A DNA stretch of 64,000 nucleotides from VXRJ01 sp965246995 (GCA_965246995.1 OZ252008.1:1302001-1366000), one strand, 5' to 3'; shown: positions 1 to 8,580, counted from the first letter of the stretch. The notes: a model not told the origin generated them from the letters alone. Numbers and translations: made by a program.

Positions 1-314
1 ACTGGCTTCAGGAGGTAGTCGACTGCGTTCACCTCGAATGCCTCGATGGCATGCTGATCATAGGCAGTGACGAAGACGACGCTCGGCGCAGCGGGGCGAT
101 CGACCAGCTCACGAGCCACCTCGAAGCCAGTCCGGCCGGGCATCTGCACGTCGAGCAGCACCAGATCGGGGTGGAGTGCTTCGACTAGCTCCAGCGCCTG
201 GGGCCCGTCGCCCGCCTGGCCGGCCACCTCGACACCGTCGAGCTGCTCGAGCTGGAAGCAAAGCTCGTTCCGAGCCGGCTCCTCGTCATCCACCACCAGT
301 GCGCGAATGCTCAT
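1..314 (-). CDS. LytTR-type response regulator, receiver domain (partial)
   Basis: The first 104 codons are visible; the rest lies beyond the window edge. The N-terminus reads MSIRALVVDDEEPARNEL, with the acidic pair of a receiver domain, followed by the phosphoacceptor aspartate in LVLLDVQMPG, the conserved Thr in VVFVTAYDQ and the Lys in VDYLLKP. The AFEVNAVDYLLKP ending is characteristic of LytT/AlgR regulators, whose DNA-binding LytTR domain would follow. It lies 64 bp downstream of the histidine kinase on the same strand and is its likely partner. The start is the ATG before SIRALVVDDE. The output domain is an inference because it is not in the window. Confidence 0.85.
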   Translation of the reverse strand, partial: MSIRALVVDDEEPARNELCFQLEQLDGVEVAGQAGDGPQALELVEALHPDLVLLDVQMPGRTGFEVARELVDRPAAPSVVFVTAYDQHAIEAFEVNAVDYLLKP

Positions 315-378
315 GGCTGACTGCGCTTCTATCTTATCTGCTTCCACGTCCGGACTGGCGTCGTAACGCCCCGGACTG

Positions 379-1698
379 CTACGTCGACACCTGCTTGGGT
401 CGCTCCAGTTCCGGAATCTCCATGCGCGCGCAGGTGCCCTCGCCCGGTGTGCTTTCGAGCTGCAGGTGGTAATTCTCGCCGTAGATCGTCCGCAGCCGCT
501 CATCGACGTTACGGAGGCCGATCCCGCCGCTGCGTCCCCGGATCTCCGTATTGACCATCCCGGCGCCGTTGTCCACTACCTCGAGCACCACATGGCCGTT
601 CCGGCGCTCGCTCCGGATCACGATCCGTCCGCCCCCGACCTTCCTTTCTATGCCGTGCTTGATGGAGTTCTCGACCAATGGCTGGAGCACCATTGCGGGA
701 ACCACCACGTCGAGCGTGTCGGCGCCAATCGCCTTCTCGATGGCGAGGGTTGGCCCGAAGCGGACCGCTTCGATGTCGAGGTATTCGTCAACCGAGGCAA
801 GCTCCTCCCGGAGCGTTACATAGTGCTCGCCGGTACGCAGCAACCGGCGGAGCATCGCGGACAGCTTGATGATCAGCATCCGCGCCGTCTCTGGTTGCGA
901 CCGGATCAGCGAGGAGATCGACGTAAGGGTATTGAAGAGGAAATGGGGATTGATCTGCCGCGTGAGCGTCTCGACCCGCTCGGCCATCAGCAGTTTTTCC
1001 TGTTCCTGCAGACGGTGCTCGATCCGGGCGCTGTTCCAGATCTTGATCGGGATGGCGACGCTCAGCACGGTCGACAGCACGACCAGCGCGGCTATCCAGA
1101 TGGTGTCGGGCCGCAAAAAGAAAATGCCGACCGGACCGAACCGAAAACCGATTACCTGCCGGATCGCTTCGAGTCCGACCGGTGCAGCCGCTAGCAGGAC
1201 GTGCCAGTCGACTAGGAATCGGCTTATCAACCGCCACGTGTGTTTCGGCAGGTCGGCGAAGAAGAGGGGGGAAAGGCGCCAGATCTCTTCCTTCGGGCAG
1301 AGTTCACGCAGGCCGCCCCCTGCGAATCCGCATCCGATGGCGAACGGGAGCGTCCCTATCTCACCGCCTGACAGTGCGGGCGCTCCGACGAGGACACCGA
1401 CGATGGCACCGGCGTAGGGGCCAGCAATCAGGCCGGCAAGATACGGCCCCGCGAGAGAGAAGTCAGCCGCGTTGTAGCCCAGAAGCAGGCGGGCGCCGAC
1501 ACCGGCGGCGAGCGGCAGGCCGAAACTGAAGGCGAAGACCAGCCGTTCCCGCCAGGCGCGTTGCTCGGTCAGCAGGATCCGCCGGAAATGGCGGAACCGA
1601 ACCAGCATCGTGGCAAGCGTAGCCACGACCGCCAGCTTCACCACGAGCGTGGTGAGCAGCAGCTGAGTGCCCGTAAGGAACCGTGCTTCGGGCGGCAT
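379..1698 (-). CDS. LytS-family sensor histidine kinase
   Basis: 439-residue membrane histidine kinase. Residues 1-220 hold several hydrophobic segments and resemble the multi-pass LytS/5TM sensor region. A coiled-coil linker precedes a His_kinase domain with QINPHFLFNTL (phosphoacceptor His about 252). The HATPase region has an N-box (LQPLVENSIKHGI) and a G-box (VDNGAG). It should phosphorylate the response regulator just downstream. The reading frame is open further upstream, but the ATG before PPEARF is preferred: a TATTAT hexamer lies seven bases ahead of it, and longer versions would run into the divergent methyltransferase gene. The stimulus is unknown; LytS relatives sense envelope or metabolite signals. 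Confidence 0.88.
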   Translation of the reverse strand: MPPEARFLTGTQLLLTTLVVKLAVVATLATMLVRFRHFRRILLTEQRAWRERLVFAFSFGLPLAAGVGARLLLGYNAADFSLAGPYLAGLIAGPYAGAIVGVLVGAPALSGGEIGTLPFAIGCGFAGGGLRELCPKEEIWRLSPLFFADLPKHTWRLISRFLVDWHVLLAAAPVGLEAIRQVIGFRFGPVGIFFLRPDTIWIAALVVLSTVLSVAIPIKIWNSARIEHRLQEQEKLLMAERVETLTRQINPHFLFNTLTSISSLIRSQPETARMLIIKLSAMLRRLLRTGEHYVTLREELASVDEYLDIEAVRFGPTLAIEKAIGADTLDVVVPAMVLQPLVENSIKHGIERKVGGGRIVIRSERRNGHVVLEVVDNGAGMVNTEIRGRSGGIGLRNVDERLRTIYGENYHLQLESTPGEGTCARMEIPELERPKQVST

Positions 1699-1705
1699 GC
1701 CGACG

Positions 1706-1711
1706 ATAATA
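1706..1711 (-). promoter_or_regulatory. -10 hexamer for the histidine kinase
   Basis: TATTAT on the minus strand, seven bases before the kinase ATG. Together with the plus-strand hexamer at 1720 it forms a back-to-back promoter in a 33-bp intergenic gap. No -35 match is seen. Leaderless transcription is predicted from the spacing. Confidence 0.45.
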
Positions 1712-1719
1712 CCCCGTGG

Positions 1720-1725
1720 TATAGT
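1720..1725 (+). promoter_or_regulatory. -10 hexamer for the methyltransferase, leaderless spacing
   Basis: TATAGT exactly six bases before the ATG at 1732. It is one of several genes here with a TANNNT hexamer at this spacing. No Shine-Dalgarno sequence fits between it and the start. Confidence 0.5.
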
Positions 1726-1731
1726 CCGCGA

Positions 1732-2418
1732 ATGCCCCGGAGCCTGTTCGGCAACGACAGCCGGAGTGATCCGGCCACACGGGCTCTTTCCGTCACCGAC
1801 GTCCAGAGCACTTTCGTCGAGGAGGTCTATGACCGGTTCGGTCATGGACTGGACGACTGGTTGTTCGGGCCGATGCTGCATCCTGGCCGGTTGCATACGA
1901 TCCGGAAGCTCGAATTGCAGTCCGGTGACGAGGTGCTGGAGGTGGGGGTCGGATCCGGGATTAATGCGACGCTCTATCCGAGCAACGTCCGTGTGACCGG
2001 CATTGATCTCTCCAGCAACATGCTGGCGAAGGCGAAGCGCCGCCTCGCCGCCCGCAGCGTCGACAATGTCCGGCTACAGCAAATGGATGCGGCGAAGCTG
2101 GAGTTCCCGGACGATTCGTTCGACCTGGTCTATGCGCCGTATGTCATCAGCGTCTGCTCCAACCCGGTCGCGGTTGCCCGCGAGATGCGTCGGGTCTGCC
2201 GGCCCGGCGGCCGGTTCGTCTTCCTGAACCACTTCCGGAGCCCCAACCGCCTGGTGGCGCGCGCCGAGCGATGGCTCTCGCCGCTGACGGTTCATATCGG
2301 CTTCAAGGCGGACCTTGACCTCCCCGCGTTTCTGGCCCAGGCCGAACTCCGACCCGTCTCGATCGAGAAGGTCAACATTCCCCGCATCTGGTCGCTGGTG
2401 ACCTGCTGCAAGGACTGA
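1732..2418 (+). CDS. Class I SAM methyltransferase, PmtA-like phospholipid N-methyltransferase
   Basis: 228-residue Rossmann-fold methyltransferase. Motif I is LEVGVGSGIN, followed by VTGIDLSSNML (acidic residue for the SAM ribose), FPDDSFDLVYAPYVIS and the post-motif RRVCRPGGRFVFLNHF. The order and wording closely match bacterial phosphatidylethanolamine N-methyltransferases (PmtA/UbiE-like). Those enzymes make phosphatidylcholine from PE at the cytoplasmic membrane. It stands alone, divergent from the sensor kinase. The start at 1732 is set by the hexamer six bases upstream; an open frame continues upstream but overlaps the kinase. The substrate is inferred, and a quinone or other small-molecule methyltransferase remains possible. 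Confidence 0.78.
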   Translation: MPRSLFGNDSRSDPATRALSVTDVQSTFVEEVYDRFGHGLDDWLFGPMLHPGRLHTIRKLELQSGDEVLEVGVGSGINATLYPSNVRVTGIDLSSNMLAKAKRRLAARSVDNVRLQQMDAAKLEFPDDSFDLVYAPYVISVCSNPVAVAREMRRVCRPGGRFVFLNHFRSPNRLVARAERWLSPLTVHIGFKADLDLPAFLAQAELRPVSIEKVNIPRIWSLVTCCKD

Positions 2419-2497
2419 CTGTTCTCCGGCGGGCACCTTCTGTCCGCAAGCGCCCTGACGTCTCCGGCACAGAAGCTTGAGTGGGGTGCGCCGTGCG

Positions 2498-3613
2498 TCA
2501 GGCGAGTTGCGCGTCGATCATCCCTGCCACCACCTCGGCCCCGTTCATGACCGGCGGTTCGGGGTGCGCCTGGGCCAGCACGCGATCGAGCGCCTCCTGC
2601 CACTGACCGGCAAACAGTTCGTCGCGTTCGACGAACGCGTTGCGGATCAGGCCCGGCATCCCTGCTACCAGGACGTCATACTCCGGAAAGCGCCCCCGTT
2701 CCGTGTAGATCATCGCCGTCCCATTGGCCGCGCACTCCGCCACTATTCCGTAGCCCGGCTTCGTTACCACCACGTCCACGGCTGCCACGAGGTCCTCGTA
2801 GGCAACCGCCTGTTCGACCATCCAGGTTTCATCCAGCGTCGTGACGGCGCAGCTTGGCGCCTCGATGGCCACCGGCGCTGCGCCTCCGGATGTCGTCACC
2901 ACGTGGCAGTCCCGCAGTTCGCTCAACCGCACCCAGTCAATCGCGCCGACCCCGTACCGCCCGAACGCACAGAGCGCGAGATGCCGGTCGGTCGGCAAGC
3001 CGAGCCGGCGCCGCACGTCGCCCGGGGCACGCGCTGATCGGCGCGCTACGAGAGGGATATCAACGAGCCGTCCGCCGTGGAACGTCTCGAAGCCGCCATG
3101 CAGCGGTAGGCGCCACGCCTGGTCGGCCCGGGCGTAGGCACCGCGGATGACTTCGATCAATCCGGGCGCCATTTCCGCGGTTTCCGGATACCCGGCATAG
3201 ATCCAGTCCCATGTGAAGTTGCCCACGACGACGGACGGCACCCCGGCTCTGGCTGCGGCGGCGCAGGCAAGCGGCGGGATGTCGCCCACCACCAGGTCAA
3301 CCCGGTCGGCCGCAAGTCGAGCCGCTTCCCCATCCGCGCGCGCGTCAAGTGACCGGTGGAACGCAGCCGCCACCGTAATCGACGCCTCGACGTCAATTGT
3401 CAGGCTGTCCGGCTGCACCATGCCCGTATCGGTATGGACTGGTTCGAAACCGTACGGACCGGTGAGCGCGCGGTCGAACATCCACTGTGGCGCCGGGGTC
3501 CGGATGAGCAGCCGCAGATCGGGCCGCCGGCGACGAAGCGCCCGGATAATCTCGATCTGCCGGGACGCGTGGCCGAAGCCATGTCCCGAGATATAGAACG
3601 CGACCGTCGGCAC
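2498..3613 (-). CDS. GT-B glycosyltransferase-like protein (arabinokinase N-domain/MurG-like)
   Basis: 371 residues. The N-terminus FYISGHGFGHASRQIEIIRAL is the glycine-rich opening loop of GT-B proteins and resembles the N-terminal domain of plant L-arabinokinases and their bacterial homologues. The C-terminal half has VTKPGYGIVAECAANGTAMIY, the nucleotide-sugar-binding signature of MurG/GT28-like proteins. A sugar-nucleotide-dependent transfer is likely, but donor and acceptor cannot be told. The start is GTG (VPTVAFYISG); its first base lies in the CTAG that borders the repeat at 3617-3810. The frame is open through the whole repeat, so automatic calls may add about 130 spurious residues. 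Confidence 0.72.
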   Translation of the reverse strand: MPTVAFYISGHGFGHASRQIEIIRALRRRRPDLRLLIRTPAPQWMFDRALTGPYGFEPVHTDTGMVQPDSLTIDVEASITVAAAFHRSLDARADGEAARLAADRVDLVVGDIPPLACAAAARAGVPSVVVGNFTWDWIYAGYPETAEMAPGLIEVIRGAYARADQAWRLPLHGGFETFHGGRLVDIPLVARRSARAPGDVRRRLGLPTDRHLALCAFGRYGVGAIDWVRLSELRDCHVVTTSGGAAPVAIEAPSCAVTTLDETWMVEQAVAYEDLVAAVDVVVTKPGYGIVAECAANGTAMIYTERGRFPEYDVLVAGMPGLIRNAFVERDELFAGQWQEALDRVLAQAHPEPPVMNGAEVVAGMIDAQLA

Positions 3614-3616
3614 TAG

Positions 3617-3810
3617 GAGTCCGTGGTGAAACCCCGCGTAGCACCGAGAGCGGCGAGGCGCTCGCCGGACAAGGCGCGACGAGGGAGCATATTGGCCATA
3701 TTGCGACCGCGGACTGACGCAGTCCGCGGACTGAACGCAGTCCGAGGAGCAACGCCGTTCAGGCGGGATGCATCGCCGCTCGAATGTAGCAGGGGTTTCA
3801 CCACGGGCTC
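3617..3810. repeat. CTAG-flanked palindromic element, copy 1 (194 bp)
   Basis: The ends are inverted copies of GAGCCCGTGGTGAAACCCC with one mismatch (GAGT... on the left), bordered by CTAG at 3613-3616 and 3811-3814. The interior has an ATATTGGCCATAT near-palindrome and a tandem of the short palindrome CGGACTGACGCAGTCCG, which is longer here than in the other copies. No coding capacity is apparent. Close relatives are at 23773, 37456 and 44736. The left CTAG overlaps the GTG start of the neighbouring glycosyltransferase. The structure suggests a non-autonomous MITE mobilised by an element with a CTAG target. Confidence 0.88.
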
Positions 3811-3870
3811 CTAGTCGTTCCGGTTCTTCGGATGAGCGGTCGGGGCCCCGCCGCAAAAGGCAGTGGCTGA

Positions 3871-3876
3871 TATCAT
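3871..3876 (+). promoter_or_regulatory. -10 hexamer for the zinc-ribbon gene
   Basis: TATCAT exactly six bases before the ATG at 3883, the spacing expected for a leaderless transcript. No ribosome-binding site is seen. Confidence 0.45.
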
Positions 3877-3882
3877 GCCGAC

Positions 3883-4155
3883 ATGGCGCTGCACGAACGT
3901 GAGTTCTTCGACGAGACGCACGAGACGAAACCGGCATCCTACACCTGTCCGAAGTGCCGGTTTCGCGGCGAGTACCAGGTTCGCTGGATCCGCCGGATGA
4001 AGAAAGCACGGCCGCCGAACCGGGCCGACGCTGCCGACCGCGAGATGTTCAAGAAGCTGAGGAACTACATGGTGCGTGTGGACGACATCATGGTTTGCCG
4101 GCAGTGCCGGCGGCGGTTCGAGATTCCTTCCCACCAGAACCTGGCGTTCTTTTAG
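3883..4155 (+). CDS. Small zinc-ribbon protein, function unknown
   Basis: 90 residues with two CxxC knuckles, YTCPKCRF near residue 24 and MVCRQCRRRF near residue 73. They are separated by a basic stretch rich in Arg and Lys (RWIRRMKKARPP). The four cysteines most likely bind one zinc ion, and the basic linker would suit nucleic-acid contact. No named family is recognised. It is a single gene between the repeat and the TPR operon, with a leaderless-type promoter of its own. It could be a transcription- or translation-associated zinc ribbon, but nothing in the sequence decides this. Confidence 0.7.
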   Translation: MALHEREFFDETHETKPASYTCPKCRFRGEYQVRWIRRMKKARPPNRADAADREMFKKLRNYMVRVDDIMVCRQCRRRFEIPSHQNLAFF

Positions 4156-4202
4156 TTTGATTACGCCGGTCTGGAGACCTGCGCACCCAATGGCGCACCG
4201 AC

Positions 4203-4208
4203 TATAAT
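4203..4208 (+). promoter_or_regulatory. Promoter of the MoxR-type operon (-10 TATAAT)
   Basis: A perfect TATAAT with six bases to the GTG start at 4215, predicting transcription from the start codon itself. No good -35 lies upstream. Confidence 0.6.
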
Positions 4209-4214
4209 CGCCAA

Positions 4215-6758
4215 GTGAGTGCACGTGGGCTGCCGTGCGCACGCCTCGCCTTCCTGATTGCGCTGGTCCTCCCGGCCGGGGGCGCCGCGCAAACTCCGGA
4301 AGAAGACCTCACGTTCCATCAACAGACGACGCGCGCCTTGGCGCATGGCGACGTCGACGCGGCCGAGGAACTGGCCGGGACGCGCGACGCGTCTGACCCC
4401 GCCGCGGCTGCATTGCGGGCGCGGTTGTTAATGGAGGCGGGGCGCTACGATGAAGCCGAGGCGCTCCTCGCCCCGGTCGCACAGGCGGCACCGGAAACCG
4501 TCGCCGGGCTTGAGTTCGGACGTCTCCTCGCCACGGTCGGCCGCGTGGACGAAGCCGCGCGTTTCTTCGAAGCCGTCATCGTCGCGGGAATGAACAGTCC
4601 CGACCCGCTTTGGCAGTACCACGGCGCTCTGGCGTCGCGGGCCGCAGGGGGGTTCCGTCAAGCGAACAGGTTCTTCCGGGGTGCGTCACGCTCGATGTCG
4701 GACGACCCGGCCCTCCAGACGGCCTGGGGTGATCTCTTCCTGGAGAAGTACAACTACGCCGACGCGCAGCAGTCGTACCAGGACGCGCTCGCGCTTGACA
4801 GCGAGTGGTCGCCGGCGCTCGTCGGACTCGCGCAAGTGCTGGCGAACGCGGGCGTACCGATTCAACTGGGGGACGCGACCGAGCCGCTTACCGCGCGGAG
4901 CGCGGCCGAACGCGCCCTCGCCATCGATCCCGCGAACGCGCGGGCACACCTGCTGATAGCTGAACTCGAACTGGCAGACCAGAATCGCGATGTGGCGCGC
5001 GAGGCGATCGACACCGTGCTCGCGACCAACCCCAACCACCTGGAAGCGCGTTCACTCGTGGCGGCGATAGCCTGGCTGGAAGACCGTCGCGACGACTTCG
5101 AGGCGGAGATAGCGGGCATCCTGGCGATCAACTCCGTGTACGCCGATGCTTACCGGATCGCCGGCTATCACGTCGCGCGCGCCTACCGCTTCCCGGAGGC
5201 GGTCACACTGGTGCGTCGGGCGCTCGAGCTGAACCCGGACCACACGCGCGCGCATGGCGATCTCGGCATGCACCTCCTTCGCACGGGCGACGAGGCAGGC
5301 GCGCGCGCCGCGCTGGAGCGGTCGTTCGAGGCGGATCCGTACGACGTCATCACCTTCAACCTGCTCGAAATGCTGGATCAGCTCGACGCCTTCGAGACAT
5401 TCGAGGAAGGAGATCTCATTGTCCGGCTCCATCCGGATGAAGCGCCGGCCATCAAGGACTACGTGATCGAAGTGGCCCAGGAGGCGCTCGACGAGCTCTC
5501 CGAGCGGTACAACATGACGCCTGAAACGCCGGTGCTGATCGAGCTCTTTCCTCGCCATGACGACTTCGCGGTCCGCAACCTCGGCCTCCCCGGCATGGTG
5601 GGAGCGCTCGGCGCCTGCTTCGGACGGGTCGTGACGATGGACTCGCCCCGCGCGAGTCCGTCCGGCAGCTTCCACTGGTTCTCCACCCTCTGGCACGAGA
5701 TTGCGCACGTCGTCACGTTGCAGATGTCGAACCAGCGGCTGCCGCGCTGGCTGAGCGAAGGCATCTCTTCGTTCGAGGAGAAGCGGCGGAATCCGGCCTG
5801 GGAGCGCGATCAGCTAGGCGAGTTCCTGAGTGCGGTGAACGCTGACCAGCTACGCTCAATCACCGAACTTGACAGTGCATTCACGCAGGAGGGGCTGGGT
5901 CTCGCCTATTTCCACGCTTCCATGGTTGTGCAGCACATCGTGGACACGTACAGCGACGCTGCGCTCCAGGACATGCTCCGCGCGTACGGGGAGGGACTCG
6001 ACACCGAGGGTGCACTGGAGCGGATCGGACTTACCTTCGACAGTCTGCAGGCTGGCTTCGACGCCGACATCGAGGAGCGCTACGGCGAGTTGCGGCTTGC
6101 CCTGGCCGAAACGCCGGCGTTTCCGCCGGGCGAGGGGGAGGACCGCCTGGCTCTGTTGCGCGGACTGGCCGAGGAAAACCCGGGCAGCTTCCAGACGCAG
6201 CTGGCTCTCGGCTCCACTGCGCGCGCGGCGGGCGAGCTCGACGAGGCGCGCACCGCCTTCGAGCGGGCGGCCGAGCTCTTCCCGGTCTCGGTTGGCCTCG
6301 AGAGTCCGCGCGGCCAGTTGGCGATGATCGCGGAAGAGCAAGGGGATACCGAGCGGGCAATGCGCGAGCTGGAACTGCTGCTCGACCAGGACGAGAGCTC
6401 TCCCGAAGCGGCGCGCATGCTGGCGGCGCTGGCTGGTGCGGCGGCGGACGACCGCGTGCTCCAGGTCGCCTACCAGCGGCTGATCGAGATCGATCCGTTC
6501 GACCCCATCCCGCACCAGGTTCTCGGCCGGCTGGCGAAGGAGGACGAGCGGACGGAGGACGCAATGCGTGAACTCCGGATCGCGCTCGCCCTTGGTCCGG
6601 TTGACCGGGTCGCGGTACATACGGACTACGCCGAGACACTCGTTGCCGCAGGTGATCTGGAAGAGGCGAAGCGGCAGGCGATGCTGGCGCTGGAGATTGC
6701 TCCCACTTACGAGCGGGCGCAGGACGTGCTGCTGCAGGTCATCGAGGCTATCCCGTGA
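4215..6758 (+). CDS. Exported TPR protein with peptidase_MA-like (gluzincin) domain
   Basis: 847 residues. A signal peptide occupies about residues 1-25 (LAFLIALVLPAGGAAQ). N-terminal and C-terminal TPR arrays (repeated A.A...L..G...EA and P..A patterns) flank a central metallopeptidase region with WHEIAH (residues 493-498, zinc-binding HExxH) and LPRWLSEGISSFEE about 20 residues later, whose glutamates fit the third ligand of gluzincins. It probably acts in the periplasm on or with the membrane complex encoded downstream. It is the first gene of the operon and its stop overlaps the next start (GTGA). The GTG start is fixed by the TATAAT six bases upstream. The peptidase substrate is unknown. 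Confidence 0.85.
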   Translation: MSARGLPCARLAFLIALVLPAGGAAQTPEEDLTFHQQTTRALAHGDVDAAEELAGTRDASDPAAAALRARLLMEAGRYDEAEALLAPVAQAAPETVAGLEFGRLLATVGRVDEAARFFEAVIVAGMNSPDPLWQYHGALASRAAGGFRQANRFFRGASRSMSDDPALQTAWGDLFLEKYNYADAQQSYQDALALDSEWSPALVGLAQVLANAGVPIQLGDATEPLTARSAAERALAIDPANARAHLLIAELELADQNRDVAREAIDTVLATNPNHLEARSLVAAIAWLEDRRDDFEAEIAGILAINSVYADAYRIAGYHVARAYRFPEAVTLVRRALELNPDHTRAHGDLGMHLLRTGDEAGARAALERSFEADPYDVITFNLLEMLDQLDAFETFEEGDLIVRLHPDEAPAIKDYVIEVAQEALDELSERYNMTPETPVLIELFPRHDDFAVRNLGLPGMVGALGACFGRVVTMDSPRASPSGSFHWFSTLWHEIAHVVTLQMSNQRLPRWLSEGISSFEEKRRNPAWERDQLGEFLSAVNADQLRSITELDSAFTQEGLGLAYFHASMVVQHIVDTYSDAALQDMLRAYGEGLDTEGALERIGLTFDSLQAGFDADIEERYGELRLALAETPAFPPGEGEDRLALLRGLAEENPGSFQTQLALGSTARAAGELDEARTAFERAAELFPVSVGLESPRGQLAMIAEEQGDTERAMRELELLLDQDESSPEAARMLAALAGAAADDRVLQVAYQRLIEIDPFDPIPHQVLGRLAKEDERTEDAMRELRIALALGPVDRVAVHTDYAETLVAAGDLEEAKRQAMLALEIAPTYERAQDVLLQVIEAIP

Positions 6759-7543
6759 GACCGGCGGTCGCATTCGGGGCGGTCGCATTCGGGGTGGTGT
6801 CGATCCTGAGCACCGGTCTCGCAGCGCAGGATGTCCCGTTGCCGGAGCGCGACGGGTTGACCGGCCTTGAGTGGCGCTTCGTGCGGATCCGGTACACCAC
6901 CCCCGCTGATCAACTGGCCGAATTCCTTCGCATCTACGGAGTCGATCCCTGGACGGTCGACGCTCCGGTGGCGGAGCAGAACCTGTCGCGGCGGATGGCG
7001 CGCGTCACCACGATCCAGGTGAACGAACCGATAGTCTCCGAACTGACCGATGACAATCTCTGGGAGCATCCCTGGATCTACATCGTCGAGCCGGCGAACA
7101 TGATGTTGGCCGACGACGAAGTGGCGAACCTGCGCGAGTTCCTGCTTCGTGGTGGTACGGTGACGTTCGATGACTTCCACGGTCCGCTCGAATGGGAGCT
7201 CTTCACACAGCAGATGGAGCGCGTCTTCCCGGAACGTGCGATTGTCGATCTAGGACCGGACCATACGATCTTCTCGTCGTTCTATGACTTGGCCGCGTAC
7301 CCGCAGATCCCGGGCCTCGGATCGTTCTTCAACAACGTGACCTGGGAAAAGGGTGGCTTCGAACCGAGGCTTCGCGCCATTCTGGCCGACGATGGGCGGG
7401 CCATGGCGCTGATCAACTTCAACACCGACATGGGCGACGGTTGGGAATGGTCGAACGCCCAGCAGTACCCCACCTACGTCCAGTACACCGCGCAGTCCTA
7501 CCGGATGTTCATTAACGAGATCGTCTACGCGCTGACGCACTGA
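6755..7543 (+). CDS. DUF4159 exported protein
   Basis: 262 residues with a signal peptide (cleavage near LAAQDVP). The body matches DUF4159: FVRIRYTT at the start, then a ThuA/glutamine-amidotransferase-like fold with EPANMMLADDEVANLREFLLRGG, DDFHGPLEWE, and the terminal YRMFINEIVYALTH. DUF4159 proteins are nearly always next to MoxR ATPases and DUF58 proteins, as here. They are thought to sit in the periplasm as part of that membrane system; no enzymatic activity is established. The GTG start overlaps the stop of the TPR gene by three bases, implying translational coupling. Confidence 0.87.
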   Translation: MRPAVAFGAVAFGVVSILSTGLAAQDVPLPERDGLTGLEWRFVRIRYTTPADQLAEFLRIYGVDPWTVDAPVAEQNLSRRMARVTTIQVNEPIVSELTDDNLWEHPWIYIVEPANMMLADDEVANLREFLLRGGTVTFDDFHGPLEWELFTQQMERVFPERAIVDLGPDHTIFSSFYDLAAYPQIPGLGSFFNNVTWEKGGFEPRLRAILADDGRAMALINFNTDMGDGWEWSNAQQYPTYVQYTAQSYRMFINEIVYALTH

Positions 7544-8580
7544 TGGCGAACGGATCGACGACCGCGGCGCCAGCGGAGACGGCGAGCGATGCGGCGGCGG
7601 CGGCCGAACGGGTGCGCGAGGGCCGCAACCGCATCCTGTCCGAACTCCGCAAGGTGATCGTCGGTCAGGACGACGTAATCGACCTCGTGCTGATCGCGCT
7701 CTTCACCGGCGGCCATTGCCTGATCACCGGCGTTCCGGGACTGGCGAAGACGCTGTTGATCAAGACGCTTGCCGATGTGTTGCACCTGTCTTTCAAGCGG
7801 ATACAGTTCACGCCCGACCTGATGCCGGCGGATATCACCGGGACCGAGATCATCGACGACTCGGCCGGTCACCGCGAACTGACATTCGTCAAGGGACCGA
7901 TCTTCGCCCAGATCATTCTGGCGGACGAGATCAACCGGACGCCGCCGAAGACCCAGTCGGCGCTGCTCGAGGCGATGCAGGAGCATCACGTCACGGCCGC
8001 CGGGAACACGCTTCTGCTCGACGAACCGTTCCTGGTGCTCGCGACACAGAACCCGATTGAACTCGAGGGGACATATCCGCTGCCGGAAGCGCAACTCTCA
8101 CGGTTCATGTTCAACGTCGTCATGACCTATCTCCCGGTGGCCGACGAGGTGACGGTGGTGACCAGGACCACGTCCGACGAGACACCGTCGGTGGACCGGG
8201 TGTTGCAAGGTGACGACATCCTGGCTTTCCAGCACCTGGTGCGGCAGGTGGTGGTGACCGACGAGGTGGCCCGCTACGCCGTCACCCTGGTCGACGCGTC
8301 GCGGCCCGGCCGCGCCGGCACACCCGACTTCATCGAGCGGTGGGTCACGTGGGGCGCCGGCCTTCGCGCATCGCAGGCGCTGGTCCTGGGCGGCAAGGCG
8401 CGCGCCCTGATGGAGGGGCGCTACCACGTCTCGGTCGCCGATATCCGTGCCCTCGCGCTACCGACGCTGCGGCATCGGATCATCATCAACTTCTACGCCG
8501 AATCCGAGGGTGTCGACGTTGAGGCGATTATCGCGCGGCTGCTCGACACGGTACCGGTGCCGTCGAGCGGGATGGGATGA
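7543..8580 (+). CDS. MoxR-family AAA+ ATPase
   Basis: 345 residues. Walker A is GVPGLAKT (63-70) and Walker B is IILADEIN (124-131). The sensor region LVLATQNPIELEGTYPLPEAQLSRFMF is the family hallmark, followed by the AAA lid-2 domain. MoxR ATPases act as chaperone-like remodelers that activate or mature VWA-containing partners, and several such partners follow in this operon. The start ATG overlaps the DUF4159 stop by one base (TGATG). The family assignment is firm; the client is inferred to be the VWA/BatA-like proteins. Confidence 0.95.
   Translation: MANGSTTAAPAETASDAAAAAERVREGRNRILSELRKVIVGQDDVIDLVLIALFTGGHCLITGVPGLAKTLLIKTLADVLHLSFKRIQFTPDLMPADITGTEIIDDSAGHRELTFVKGPIFAQIILADEINRTPPKTQSALLEAMQEHHVTAAGNTLLLDEPFLVLATQNPIELEGTYPLPEAQLSRFMFNVVMTYLPVADEVTVVTRTTSDETPSVDRVLQGDDILAFQHLVRQVVVTDEVARYAVTLVDASRPGRAGTPDFIERWVTWGAGLRASQALVLGGKARALMEGRYHVSVADIRALALPTLRHRIIINFYAESEGVDVEAIIARLLDTVPVPSSGMG

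Noticed and set aside
3617..3810. Palindromic element as an integron attC site or a CRISPR leader
   Set aside because: The CTAG borders, perfect inverted ends and lack of attC core sites fit a MITE-like element better.
3614..4009. N-terminal extension of the glycosyltransferase across the repeat
   Set aside because: The added residues are translated repeat DNA. The protein family starts at the GT-B loop right after the GTG at 3613.
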